Source: Kosakonia radicincitans DSM 16656
Lineage (GTDB): Bacteria > Pseudomonadota > Gammaproteobacteria > Enterobacterales > Enterobacteriaceae
Direction: 5' to 3'
DNA length: 64,000 nucleotides
NCBI RefSeq assembly: GCF_000280495.2
Contig: NZ_CP018016.1
Location: 2,108,001-2,172,000, forward strand
Of this stretch, positions 1 to 8,239 are shown in pieces (position 1 is the first letter of the stretch; every line of letters starts with the position of its first letter). Both the position numbers and the translations under genes were made by a program. The notes beneath the pieces were generated by a model. The model did no database searches, was not told the origin of the DNA, and was given only the letters and a program-made list of their open reading frames with translations.

Positions 1-1350
1 GAACGGGAGCTGACCACCGATATCGTCCGTTGCGTTAAACGGCGAGTTGACGACGTTGAGGGTATCACCGCGTTTTTCGGTGTAACCCATCGCCTCACGG
101 GTTAAATCTTCAATTTGTTTCAGTTGATCGGCGGTCAGTGCGGCCGTTTTACCATCTGCCAGCGTGCGGTAGTTCACCACCACGGCAACGGAGAGACGTT
201 CAATATCACCGACATTCATCTTGGTATGACGAATGGTGCGATCAACTTCGTAGTTGTTGGTTTCGTTATGCGTGGTGTTGCGCGGCCCCACATTGCTGCT
301 GTTCGCGGTGGAGGTATTGGTGCCTTGCTGACCTTGCGCATTCTGCTGGTTATTCTGCGTCGTGATCGGCGCACTGTTCGCTGGCGCGGGCTGGTTAGAG
401 AGCGCCCCCGGAACACCGCCAGGATACTGGCCGCCAATCTGTTCGCTGGTGTTTACCTGGCGTGAACGCAGAACCGCCTGCGCCGGATCGCCGCCGTTCG
501 GGCTGTACTGCTCTTCCGTTTGCTCTTTATTGGCGAAATCGAGTTGAGCGGTAACCTGCGCGTGTACGTTGCCATTACCGACGATAGGGCCAAGGATGGC
601 TTCGATACGGCGCTGGATACGGCCTTCAACGTCAGCGGTATATTTCAGTTGGGCGTCGTTCAGATCGCGACCGGCTGTCCCGGCCTGCGTTAACAGACGA
701 CCGCCCTGATCAACGACCGTTACGTTACCCGGCGGCAAACCTGCCACTGCGCTGGAAACCAGATGTACTATCGCGCTGATCTGGCCGTCATCCAGGGCGC
801 GGCCCGGTTGAAGATTAACGGTGACAGAGGCGGAAGGAGATTTTTGTTCGCGAACAAACAGCGATGGTTTCGGCATGGCGAGGTGCACGCGGGCACTTTT
901 CACCGGGCCAAGTGTTTCGATGGTGCGGGCCAGTTCACCTTCCAGCGCACGCTGGTAGTTCACTTGCTCGCTAAATTGACTGATACCGAATTTTTCCTGA
1001 TCCAGCAGTTCAAAACCCACTGCGCCGCCTTTCGGCAGACCCTGTTGCGCCAGACGCAAGCGCAGTTCGTGCACTTTGTCCGCCGGAACTTCAATCGCTC
1101 CGTTGCCATCGGCAAAGCGGTAAGGGATATTCATTTGGGTCAACTGCGTGACAATGGCTCCGCCATCCTGGTCGGATAAGTTGCTGAATAACGTCCGGTA
1201 ATCCGGGCTCTTGGCCCACAGCACCATAGCAACAACGATGGCGACGGCTGCTGCGGCGGCCACCATTAAAGGGATTTTGGGGTTCGCGCGTAAGCGGTTA
1301 AGCCACTCAAGAGATTTATTCTGCGGTGCAGTTGTTGCAGTCGCACTCAT
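1..1350 (-). CDS. fliF: Flagellar MS-ring protein FliF (3' end cut by window edge)
   Basis: FliF forms the MS ring in the inner membrane, the base of the flagellar motor and export gate. The 450 codons present read in one frame from an ATG at 1350 down to the left edge. An N-terminal membrane segment lies at about residues 26-45, followed by the ring-building periplasmic domains. The Gln/Asn/Ser-rich periplasmic loop (about residues 290-340) also fits the family. E. coli FliF is about 552 residues, so roughly 100 residues, including the second membrane segment and the FliG-binding tail, are missing to the left. It is divergent from fliE, as in E. coli. Identification is very secure. Confidence 0.96.
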   Translation of the reverse strand, partial: MSATATTAPQNKSLEWLNRLRANPKIPLMVAAAAAVAIVVAMVLWAKSPDYRTLFSNLSDQDGGAIVTQLTQMNIPYRFADGNGAIEVPADKVHELRLRLAQQGLPKGGAVGFELLDQEKFGISQFSEQVNYQRALEGELARTIETLGPVKSARVHLAMPKPSLFVREQKSPSASVTVNLQPGRALDDGQISAIVHLVSSAVAGLPPGNVTVVDQGGRLLTQAGTAGRDLNDAQLKYTADVEGRIQRRIEAILGPIVGNGNVHAQVTAQLDFANKEQTEEQYSPNGGDPAQAVLRSRQVNTSEQIGGQYPGGVPGALSNQPAPANSAPITTQNNQQNAQGQQGTNTSTANSSNVGPRNTTHNETNNYEVDRTIRHTKMNVGDIERLSVAVVVNYRTLADGKTAALTADQLKQIEDLTREAMGYTEKRGDTLNVVNSPFNATDDIGGQLPF

Positions 1351-1477
1351 TGCGCACCTCGTAACTCTGGGTGGATGTTGTTATTTGAGTTGAGAAACAA
1401 AACAGACTCCCGGGTCGGCAAACTCGACATTTATCCATTAACATGGCAATGCCATTATTTGATGATTCCCAATTTTC

Positions 1478-1521
1478 TATGCGCCAAATAACCTGGTTTT
1501 TTGTCGCTATTTACCGCCATT
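1478..1521. promoter_or_regulatory. FlhD4C2 box pair between fliF and fliE
   Basis: Two inverted half-sites fit the published FlhDC consensus (AATGGCAGAAATAGCG, 10-12 bp gap, inverted copy). The right one at 1505-1521 reads CGCTATTTACCGCCATT, a near-perfect inverted half. The left one at 1478-1493 reads TATGCGCCAAATAACC, and the gap is 11 bp. The site sits between the divergent fliF and fliE starts, where a class 2 control region is expected. A TTGACA hexamer at 1528-1533 could be the fliE -35 element, but no strong -10 was found. Confidence 0.65.
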
Positions 1522-1576
1522 ATCTCATTGACAAGCTGTTAACCTTGTCCAGTATCAAACCATCCGGGGAAAAATA

Positions 1577-1888
1577 ATGGCTATACAGGGCATTGAAAGC
1601 GTCATCAGCCAGTTGCAGGCAACTGCCGGCGTTGCGCGCAATCAGAGCGTGGAGAGCGAACCGACAATCAGCTTTGCCGGGCAACTGCATGCTGCGCTGG
1701 ATCGCATCAGCGACACGCAAAACGCAGCACGTGTGCAGGCAGAGAAATTCACACTCGGCGAACCGGGCGTGGCGTTGAATGACGTGATGACCGATCTGCA
1801 AAAATCGTCCATTTCGTTGCAAATGGGCGTTCAGGTGCGTAATAAACTGGTGTCTGCTTATCAGGACATCATGAATATGCAGGTTTAG
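1577..1888 (+). CDS. fliE: Flagellar hook-basal body complex protein FliE
   Basis: FliE links the MS ring to the proximal rod and is an early substrate of flagellar type III export. The 103-residue product matches the family in length (104 in E. coli) and in its conserved C-terminus ([21 protein letters not shown]). A GGGGA ribosome-binding site precedes the ATG. It is monocistronic here, with a hairpin terminator at 1955-1976. Confidence 0.96.
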   Translation: MAIQGIESVISQLQATAGVARNQSVESEPTISFAGQLHAALDRISDTQNAARVQAEKFTLGEPGVALNDVMTDLQKSSISLQMGVQVRNKLVSAYQDIMNMQV

Positions 1889-1912
1889 GCCTGACTGATT
1901 TTGCATTTTGCT

Positions 1913-2034
1913 ACCGGTCGGCGCTTTTCGCGTGGCATGGGGGCAACGTAAGAACCTCGCTCTGGCGGGGTTTTTCTCTATGTGCGGCAGGATTTTGTGC
2001 GGGCGTTAAAACCGGTCGTTAAATGCCGACCGGT
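1913..2034. repeat. Inverted 10-mer pair downstream of fliE
   Basis: ACCGGTCGGC at 1913-1922 recurs as its reverse complement GCCGACCGGT at 2025-2034. A tighter hairpin is formed by ACCGGTCG at 2011-2018 with CGACCGGT at 2027-2034. The elements flank the fliE terminator and have no T-run. Their role is unknown; they may be REP-like extragenic palindromes. Confidence 0.45.
1955..1976 (+). terminator. Rho-independent terminator of fliE
   Basis: The stem CCTCGC/GCGGGG has one G-T pair and a four-base loop, and is followed by TTTTTCT. Confidence 0.7.
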
Positions 2035-2054
2035 ATCCACTGAGGTTGCTGATT

Positions 2055-2225
2055 TCAGGCGTAAGCAGGTTTGTCTTGCTTGAAGATCTTGCTGCAATGG
2101 GGGCACATCAGTGCTGAACCTTTCTGGACTCGGGTGAAGCTATGTTCTGACTGCATAGCGCAGTGAGGGCAGGTACATTTGGTAAGAAAGTTGCGATTGT
2201 TTTTTGAATCTTTCCGTGGTGGCAT
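2055..2225 (-). CDS. Small zinc-ribbon-like protein (56 aa), function unknown
   Basis: This 56-residue basic protein has two CPHC knuckles, KCTCPHC near residue 18 and CPHC near residue 43, typical of a zinc ribbon. I do not recognise a named E. coli orthologue. The reading frame extends upstream to 2303, but the internal ATG at 2225 has a good ribosome-binding site (AGGA, 8 bp away), so that start is chosen. It is divergent from the zinc-binding diguanylate cyclase gene. It could bind nucleic acid or protein partners; nothing in the sequence decides this. Confidence 0.6.
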   Translation of the reverse strand: MPPRKDSKNNRNFLTKCTCPHCAMQSEHSFTRVQKGSALMCPHCSKIFKQDKPAYA

Positions 2226-2560
2226 AGAGTAATTCCTGATGAATGGGCTGCAACAATACACTATCCCAATACATATAGCCCGTAATGATTTCCCTGCGGG
2301 CAAAACGCTGGTACGAGGAATTACCGTAGCCTGGCGCTGATAACCGGTAATCTCTTTGAATGAAAAATACTCACTGGCGTTGCACCGGCAAATATTATGT
2401 CGTGCCCTGGGTAATGAGCGGCCGCCTTCCGTAGCGCTTTTCGTAAATATTTATCCCGCTGAAATAATTAATTCTTGCCCTGTCTTAATGATCTTTACAA
2501 AAAGCTAACTTCAATTGCATACACTAGCAACCCTAAAATTAGCTGACGCGGAGGGCAACT
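2226..2560. other. Divergent intergenic region, zinc-ribbon gene / dgcZ
   Basis: There is no convincing gene in these 335 bases. The right half is AT-rich and must hold the dgcZ promoter. A TTTACA at 2494-2499 is a possible -35 element, but no -10 of confident spacing was found. No regulator site was recognised. Confidence 0.4.
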
Positions 2561-3457
2561 ATGTACCGTAAAACTTGCCAGATTGACACTATTCTGGCCG
2601 ATCTTAATTATTCTGTTGATGCCCATTATGACTGGCTGGTGAATATGTTTTCCTGTGTGGTAAATAATGCCTTTGAACAGCCAGATATTATTTATCCGTG
2701 CGCGCATAAACACTGTCGTGTTGGAACCTGGCTGCATCATCACCAACCGATGGGAGAGGAGGAATCTTCATGTATTCAGTCAATTAGCGAGGCACATATG
2801 CGCATGCATGACAGTGGTCGCCAGATGATGCTCGCCATCCAGAATAAAACCGTGACGGCCGAACATTTCACCGACTTTAAACAGCATCTGGCTCTGTTTT
2901 CCAGCGCGGTGACAACCTATAAAAGTTATTTATTAAATATGCGCAGCGGGATCGATATTCTCACCGGCTTGCCAGGCAGAAGAATGCTGGATGAAACATT
3001 TGTACAGCAATTAATACGCGCCCCGGAACAAAATATTTACCTGTTATTACTGGATATCGATCGCTTTAAAAATATTAACGATACTTACGGCCATCTGATT
3101 GGCGATAGCGTATTGCGCGGTCTCGCTCAGCTATTACGCGACGGCATCCGCGATGACGATAATGCGTACCGCTATGGCGGTGAGGAATTTATCATTTTGC
3201 TACGTGCTCCTTCGGATAAAGATGCCTGTCTGACCGGGCTGCGGCTGTGCAATACCATTGCCGACACCACCCTGAATTGTGACGATCAAGCACTGCATAT
3301 TACGGTCACTGTTGGGTTAACCAAAGTCCAGGCCAAAGAGTCACTGGACGAGGCGGCAAAACGTGCCGATGCGGCGATGTATCGCGGTAAGCAGACCGGG
3401 CGCAACCGCTGCATGTTTATGGATGAGTGGGGCGAGATCCACCATTTCGTCGGTTGA
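2561..3457 (+). CDS. dgcZ: Diguanylate cyclase with zinc-sensing CZB domain (DgcZ/YdeH-like)
   Basis: It makes cyclic di-GMP from two GTP, which favours adhesion over motility. The N-terminal CZB domain keeps all four zinc ligands at the E. coli DgcZ positions (H22, C52, H79, H83). The C-terminal GGDEF domain starts near residue 125 and carries an intact GGEEF signature. An RDDD sequence exactly five residues before GGEEF fits a product-inhibition RxxD I-site. Length is 298 against 296 in E. coli. A strong GGAGGG ribosome-binding site precedes the ATG. In E. coli dgcZ lies elsewhere, so its place beside flagellar genes is unusual. It appears to be a single-gene unit. Confidence 0.88.
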   Translation: MYRKTCQIDTILADLNYSVDAHYDWLVNMFSCVVNNAFEQPDIIYPCAHKHCRVGTWLHHHQPMGEEESSCIQSISEAHMRMHDSGRQMMLAIQNKTVTAEHFTDFKQHLALFSSAVTTYKSYLLNMRSGIDILTGLPGRRMLDETFVQQLIRAPEQNIYLLLLDIDRFKNINDTYGHLIGDSVLRGLAQLLRDGIRDDDNAYRYGGEEFIILLRAPSDKDACLTGLRLCNTIADTTLNCDDQALHITVTVGLTKVQAKESLDEAAKRADAAMYRGKQTGRNRCMFMDEWGEIHHFVG

Positions 3458-3470
3458 GCGTTATCGGTTG

Positions 3471-3497
3471 CTGGCTCACCATTTGCAGGTGAGCCAG
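3471..3497. terminator. Hairpin between convergent dgcZ and yedF
   Basis: There is a perfect 10-bp stem CTGGCTCACC/GGTGAGCCAG with a 7-base loop. No long T-run follows on either strand. Its position between convergent stop codons suggests a bidirectional, or mRNA-end-protecting, hairpin. Confidence 0.5.
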
Positions 3498-3506
3498 CCT
3501 GTTGCG

Positions 3507-3737
3507 TTACTTCTGAATCAAGTAGCGGATGGTCGGGCCATCCTGCTGGATATCCAGCACGGTATAACCGTGGTTGCGGGCATCCAGCGGAATGTTATTG
3601 ATTGACTGCGGGCAGTCGCTCACCACCTCCAGAATCTCCCCTTTTTTGAGTTGTGGCATCGCTTCGAGCGTGGCTACCGCCGGATAAGGGCAGGGTTCAC
3701 CGCTCATATCGAGGCGGTAATCGGGCACAATGTTCAT
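3507..3737 (-). CDS. yedF: TusA-family sulfurtransferase-like protein YedF
   Basis: A 76-residue TusA-fold protein nearly identical to E. coli YedF. The CPYP motif (Cys at residue 16) is the persulfide-carrying cysteine position of the TusA family. Its start codon overlaps the yedE stop by four bases (ATGA), so the two are translationally coupled. In several bacteria YedE/YedF pairs are linked to selenium metabolism; the exact role in enterics is not settled. Confidence 0.95.
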   Translation of the reverse strand: MNIVPDYRLDMSGEPCPYPAVATLEAMPQLKKGEILEVVSDCPQSINNIPLDARNHGYTVLDIQQDGPTIRYLIQK

Positions 3738-4939
3738 GCAGTCTCCTTCACGGGCGCCGGTGTTTTGCGGCGAAAGAAATGTTTTTCCCAGCCAATGACA
3801 AACAGCAGCGCGGCCAGTAACAACGCATAGGTCACCAGCAGGCCGCCGAGCGGGCCAAAGGTGTTCAGCAAGTTGATTTTATCCCAGTGGGTGGCGAGGG
3901 AAGGGGATAAGTCATCCCAGAACCAGGCCAGGATCGTCGAGCCGATAACGTTGCCCAGCCCGACCCACCAGTAATGCACCTGACCTTCGACTGCGCGGTA
4001 CATCCAGCCGGTTTCACAACCGCCTGCCAGCACAATCCCGAAGCCAAACAGCAGCCCGCCGAGTACCGCATTCGGCCCGGCCCACATGATTTTGGGTTCC
4101 ATCCCCAGTTGCACATAGCTGAAGATGCCGATCGCGCTCGCCGCCATACCAAAAATAATCGCTTTTGCCATCATGGTACGCCCGGTGATCCACATATCGC
4201 GGAATGCGGAGGTGAAGCAGATTTGCGCCCGCTCAATCAGTAAACCAAAACCGACACCAAACAGCATCGCCAGCCCCAGTTTCGGCTGATTCATCGCCGT
4301 CAGCAGCGCCCAGCCCACCATGCCGATAAACACCAGCATACCGATGCGGAAGCGGCGTTTTGCCTGCTCCGGTTTTTGTGTCAGCGGTGAAGCGGCAGAA
4401 ACTTTCTGCATCTTTACCGCAATGCGGAACATGGGCAGCAGCGTAAAGCGCGCGCCGAACCATGAGCCAATCGCCGTGGCAACGGCAAAGAACCAGGCAT
4501 GCAGCGAAAATTGTGGAATGCCAGTGAAGAAGGCGGCAAGGTTACAGCCCATCGCCAGCCGGGCGCCGAAACCGGCAATAATGCCGCCAGCAATGGCCTG
4601 GGCGATGCGAATGCGACTGTGCGGAAAACGTAGCTTGACGTTATTCGCCCACAGCGCGGCGGCAAAACAGCCGCCAAACATACCGATGATCATCATGCCA
4701 TCAATACGCGTCAGCGGCGTGCCGTCCAGATGGATCAATTTGAAGTATCCCCACTCTTCTGTATGAACGCCCGCCAGTTGCAACAACTGGCCGCCCCAGC
4801 GGGTGAATTCGCCCGTCACCGCCCAGAAAGTGCCAGTGATGCCGAAATAGTAGGTGGAGAGAATACCGGCGGCGATAACGGCCGGAATCGGGGACCAGAA
4901 GCGAATCAGGAAACGCTCCTTAAAGGATTGCCATGACAT
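3734..4939 (-). CDS. yedE: YedE/YeeE-family membrane transporter (sulfur/selenium compounds)
   Basis: A polytopic inner-membrane protein of the Sulf_transp (YeeE/YedE) family, with many hydrophobic segments and the repeated Gly-rich GCN/GCE signatures (AMGCNLAAFF, LAGGCETGWMY). The start at 4939 gives 401 residues, the same as E. coli YedE, and has an AGAGG ribosome-binding site. The frame continues upstream to 5092, but without family similarity. It forms an operon with yedF. Uptake of thiosulfate or selenium species is inferred from family members. Confidence 0.93.
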   Translation of the reverse strand: MSWQSFKERFLIRFWSPIPAVIAAGILSTYYFGITGTFWAVTGEFTRWGGQLLQLAGVHTEEWGYFKLIHLDGTPLTRIDGMMIIGMFGGCFAAALWANNVKLRFPHSRIRIAQAIAGGIIAGFGARLAMGCNLAAFFTGIPQFSLHAWFFAVATAIGSWFGARFTLLPMFRIAVKMQKVSAASPLTQKPEQAKRRFRIGMLVFIGMVGWALLTAMNQPKLGLAMLFGVGFGLLIERAQICFTSAFRDMWITGRTMMAKAIIFGMAASAIGIFSYVQLGMEPKIMWAGPNAVLGGLLFGFGIVLAGGCETGWMYRAVEGQVHYWWVGLGNVIGSTILAWFWDDLSPSLATHWDKINLLNTFGPLGGLLVTYALLLAALLFVIGWEKHFFRRKTPAPVKETA

Positions 4940-5123
4940 AGTGAAAACCTCTGAACTCAGAAGGCAGTAATTAAAGAAGGCGAATGATACACGTGGCAAA
5001 TGACAAACTAACGCAAAAAGGGCGTAAACCCTGGTGCAGATCAAACTTCTTCGCGCCGGAGAAGGGTGGCGATGATAATGCTTTAATGCCACAATATTTT
5101 TTTCTTCGCGATCGGGATAAATA

Positions 5124-5534
5124 ATGAAAAAGCGAGTGATTATTGGCGCGGCGCTACTGCTCAGCGGCTGCGTACAGGTGGATGATTACAACGCGGTGGT
5201 AAAACAGCCTGCACCGTCAGGTCTGGCGGGTTACTGGCAATCGGCAGGCCCGCAGAGCAAACTGGTCAGCCCGGAAGCAATAGGCAGCCTGATTGTCACG
5301 CCCGAAGGGGACACGCTGGATTGCCGTCAGTGGCAGCGGGTCATTGCCGTACCGGGCAAACTGATGCGTGATGGCAGCACGTTATATAACGTGACGCAAA
5401 AACGGGATATTTACCCGCTCGACCACGAAGGTAATACACTGGAATTTGATGGCATGACGCTCAAACGCGTCGATAAACCGACGGTTGAGTGCCAGAACGC
5501 GCTGACTGCCGCCGGGCTGGACATCAGCAAATAA
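5124..5534 (+). CDS. yedD: Lipoprotein YedD
   Basis: A 136-residue lipoprotein with a signal peptide and lipobox LLSGC (lipidated Cys at residue 16), matching E. coli YedD in length and sequence. Function is unknown; it is presumed to be anchored in the outer membrane. It is divergent from yedE and convergent with fliT. Confidence 0.93.
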   Translation: MKKRVIIGAALLLSGCVQVDDYNAVVKQPAPSGLAGYWQSAGPQSKLVSPEAIGSLIVTPEGDTLDCRQWQRVIAVPGKLMRDGSTLYNVTQKRDIYPLDHEGNTLEFDGMTLKRVDKPTVECQNALTAAGLDISK

Positions 5535-5540
5535 GGTAGC

Positions 5541-5560
5541 GCCGGGTGCTACTGCCCGGC
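5541..5560. terminator. Hairpin after yedD
   Basis: The stem GCCGGG/CCCGGC has an 8-base loop just after the yedD stop. A T-rich stretch follows only about 15 bases later, so it may be an imperfect terminator. Confidence 0.4.
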
Positions 5561-5788
5561 ACATTACGTCCCCTTCCTTTTTTCCCTACGCAGATATCGC
5601 GGATGTTTGTGGATTTTACGCACGGGATCACGCCTGCATTGGCGACAGCCTGCATTTTTAGTGGAAGGTAAAAACTGGGGGGATAGCAAGGAAAACCCGT
5701 TGCCATGTTCCTGAGACTCGGGAAACAGGGGTAACAGGAGAGAACAGTGCGGGCGAGGTGTTTAAAACGTCACCCGCCTGTTCTGAGA

Positions 5789-6148
5789 TTAGATCTCATT
5801 CGGGAAGAGTATATTTCCAGAGAGGCGTCCATATGTCGAATGCAGGTTATGTTGTCGAGATGTCTGTCTAACCAATGTCCGCAGTTCATCCATTCGTTCG
5901 TTTAACAGTTCTTTCAGCACAACTTCGTTATCCAGAATTTGCTTCAGCAGCGGCCGAATTTGCGCCTGCAACTGAGGCGCAATTTCTCCGGCATCCTGGA
6001 ACTGTGCTAACTTCTCCACAGCGTTAATGTACTTCACTTCATGTTCGATGAGTTCGTCCCAACGCCCTTCCTTCGCGAGGTTAAGCATGGTGCGGCTGGC
6101 GACCAACAGCTGCTGATAGTGGTGGAGCAACCCGAGATTTGCTTCCAT
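5789..6148 (-). CDS. fliT: Flagellar export chaperone FliT
   Basis: FliT is the cytoplasmic chaperone of the filament cap protein FliD. In enterics it also binds FlhDC and lowers class 2 expression once FliD has been exported. The 119-residue helical protein matches the family (about 121). Its start overlaps the fliS stop by one base (TAATG), so it is coupled as the last gene of fliDST. Confidence 0.95.
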   Translation of the reverse strand: MEANLGLLHHYQQLLVASRTMLNLAKEGRWDELIEHEVKYINAVEKLAQFQDAGEIAPQLQAQIRPLLKQILDNEVVLKELLNERMDELRTLVRQTSRQHNLHSTYGRLSGNILFPNEI

Positions 6149-6558
6149 TAGTAAGTGTCCCGCGAGTTTTGATTATTGGGGCCAATTTCTTTCCAGGCAT
6201 CAGCGATGTTGCTCAACAACTTCGATACTTCATCAATGGCGGAGAGGTCATTGTGGAGATTTGCCTGTAAAAGACGTCGTGTCATGTAGTCATAAAGACT
6301 GTCCAGATTTGCGGAGATCTCACCACCGGCTTCGTGATTAAGACCGGCCCGCAAGCCGTTGGTAATGATATTTATAGCCTGTGAAAGCGCCCGTCCTTTA
6401 CCGGGAATATCTCCCTGCTCAATCAGGATCGCGGCCTTTTTCATGGCGCTCAAGGCGCCATCAAAAAGCAACACCACGAGTTGATGTGGGCTGGCACTCA
6501 GAACGGCGCTTTCCACGCCGACCTGGGCATAAGCCTGAGTTCCCGATTTCGTATACAT
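6148..6558 (-). CDS. fliS: Flagellin export chaperone FliS
   Basis: FliS binds the C-terminal D0 region of flagellin to prevent early polymerisation and guides it to FlhA. The start at 6558 (MYTKSGTQAYAQ) gives 136 residues, identical to E. coli, with a GAGG ribosome-binding site. An in-frame ATG four codons upstream is less likely. In this genome one FliS presumably serves all three flagellins, whose C-termini are alike. Confidence 0.95.
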   Translation of the reverse strand: MYTKSGTQAYAQVGVESAVLSASPHQLVVLLFDGALSAMKKAAILIEQGDIPGKGRALSQAINIITNGLRAGLNHEAGGEISANLDSLYDYMTRRLLQANLHNDLSAIDEVSKLLSNIADAWKEIGPNNQNSRDTY

Positions 6559-6578
6559 GTCAAACCTCAACTGATGGT

Positions 6579-7994
6579 TTATGCACTCATAGCATTGAAC
6601 TGCTGGGTCAAATAGTTACCGGTTGTCGTCAGAGAAGAAACCAGCTGACTTAAACTGGTGAACTGTGTTTTGTAACGCGCCATGGTTGCGGTGATCTGAT
6701 CATTGACCTGGTCATACTGATCGGACAGCTGTTTCAGGGTTTTGTTGATCCCGTCGGTCGCATTCTGCACGGTACCATCGGTACCTAAAAAATCGTCCAG
6801 CAGGTTGCTTGCCTGCGTGGCGAAGCCGGTGGTTTTACCGTCGCCGGACAAGAAAGAGATCACGTCCGCTGACTTTTCATTCAACGCTTTATTAAGTTTG
6901 GTGCTGTCAACGGTCAGCTTACCGGTCGTATCCTGAGTCACACCCAATTGCGACAGAATGGAGAAGCTTCCTCCGTCACTCTGAGAGGACGACAACATAG
7001 AGCGCAGACGCGTCTGAATGTTGCGCAGCGTACCGTCGCCCAGCAGGTCGCCGTTCGAGCTGTCCTGCGAATCACTGCCCTGATCCACTGCTGTATATTT
7101 GGTCTGGTTAGCAATGGTCGTTTGCAGCGAGTTGTAGGCATCAACAAACGCCTGAATCGCGTCGGTCATCGGCTGGTTGTCTTTGGTTACCGTCAACGTT
7201 TCCGGGCTGCCAACGTTGGTTTTATTCAGCGTCAGCGTGACACCTTCCGGCGCATCTGTAATCGTATTGCTGCTGCGGGTAATTTCAATCCCGTTAATTT
7301 TCAGCTTCGCATCAGACGCAGCAACCTGCTGTGTCATCACGTTGCTCGCGCTGCTGGTATTCGTCGAGTCATAGCTGATGTACTGTGCCAGTTGCGTATC
7401 ATTCGTGGTGATCGTCATCTGGTTAGCCGTACCGCTGTCACGTGAAGTCAGTGCCAGGTAATAGCTGTTGTCATCTGCTTTAATAATGCTCGCAGTTACG
7501 CTGCCTTGCTGTTTGTTAATGGCATCGCGAATGTCCGACAGACTGGTTTGATCGCTGTTCAGCGTCACGGTCATCGGATTCGTTTGCCCAGGCTGAGTGA
7601 TCGTAATGGTACGAGAACTCAGGCTGCTGTCGCCTAAATCAGTATCTTTGCTGGCCACTTTCGGGCTGAGCAGAGATTGAGAAGCTGCCAGCGAAGACAC
7701 CTCGACCGAGTAAGTTCCCGCCGCGGCATCATTGGCCAGCGTAGCAGTGAACGCGGTGTTAGTGCTGGATACTTTTGTCGATGCGATGCTTGACGTATCT
7801 TTCAGCGCATTAGCAGCAGTTTGCAGCTTAGTCAGGGAGGTTTGCACCACTCCCCAGGCTGTCAGCTTGGCTTTATACGAAGTCTGCTGAGTGGTAATTG
7901 GCGTCAGCTTTGTTTGTTCAGCTGTCTGCAAATTGTCATACAACGTGTTCAGATCCAAGCTTGTGCCTGCGCCGAGCGAACTAATACTTGCCAT
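6579..7994 (-). CDS. fliD: Flagellar filament cap protein FliD (HAP2)
   Basis: FliD forms the cap under which exported flagellin folds at the filament tip. The product is 471 residues (E. coli 468), with conserved coiled-coil-forming ends (MASISSLGAGTSLDLNTLYD and the Gln-rich C-terminus) around a Ser/Thr-rich variable middle. It is the first gene of fliDST and divergent from the flagellin cluster, with its own sigma-28 promoter at 8032-8058. Confidence 0.96.
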   Translation of the reverse strand: MASISSLGAGTSLDLNTLYDNLQTAEQTKLTPITTQQTSYKAKLTAWGVVQTSLTKLQTAANALKDTSSIASTKVSSTNTAFTATLANDAAAGTYSVEVSSLAASQSLLSPKVASKDTDLGDSSLSSRTITITQPGQTNPMTVTLNSDQTSLSDIRDAINKQQGSVTASIIKADDNSYYLALTSRDSGTANQMTITTNDTQLAQYISYDSTNTSSASNVMTQQVAASDAKLKINGIEITRSSNTITDAPEGVTLTLNKTNVGSPETLTVTKDNQPMTDAIQAFVDAYNSLQTTIANQTKYTAVDQGSDSQDSSNGDLLGDGTLRNIQTRLRSMLSSSQSDGGSFSILSQLGVTQDTTGKLTVDSTKLNKALNEKSADVISFLSGDGKTTGFATQASNLLDDFLGTDGTVQNATDGINKTLKQLSDQYDQVNDQITATMARYKTQFTSLSQLVSSLTTTGNYLTQQFNAMSA

Positions 7995-8031
7995 ATCTTC
8001 ATCCTTCAGTTTTAGACAATCACTGTGTGGA

Positions 8032-8058
8032 TTATCGGCAGCGACTGCGAAAAGATTA
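8032..8058 (-). promoter_or_regulatory. Sigma-28 promoter of fliDST
   Basis: On the minus strand a perfect -10 octamer GCCGATAA (8032-8039) is preceded, 15 bases upstream, by TAAT (8055-8058), one mismatch from the -35 TAAA. An AATGGCGAAATAAAG sequence at 8077-8091 resembles an FlhDC half-site, but no clear partner half was found. Confidence 0.75.
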
Positions 8059-8140
8059 GAGGTTTTTTTTTAAAGCAATGGCGAAATAAAGCCAAAGAAT
8101 AGCGGGCAGTTTGTGGCTTTAAAAAATTAAAGTTTTTCTC

Positions 8141-8167
8141 TAAAGGTTGGTCAGTGACGGTCGATAA
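8141..8167 (+). promoter_or_regulatory. Sigma-28 promoter of flagellin copy 1
   Basis: TAAA (8141-8144), a 15-base spacer and GTCGATAA (8160-8167) differ from the FliA consensus by one base in the -10 octamer. The leader from here to the ATG is short and differs from that of copies 2 and 3. Confidence 0.85.
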
Positions 8168-8239
8168 CCTGGAAGACGGTAAGAACGCCGTAGGCAGATG
8201 CCTGAATCTGATAACTTTTTTATTTAAAGGAATTACATC

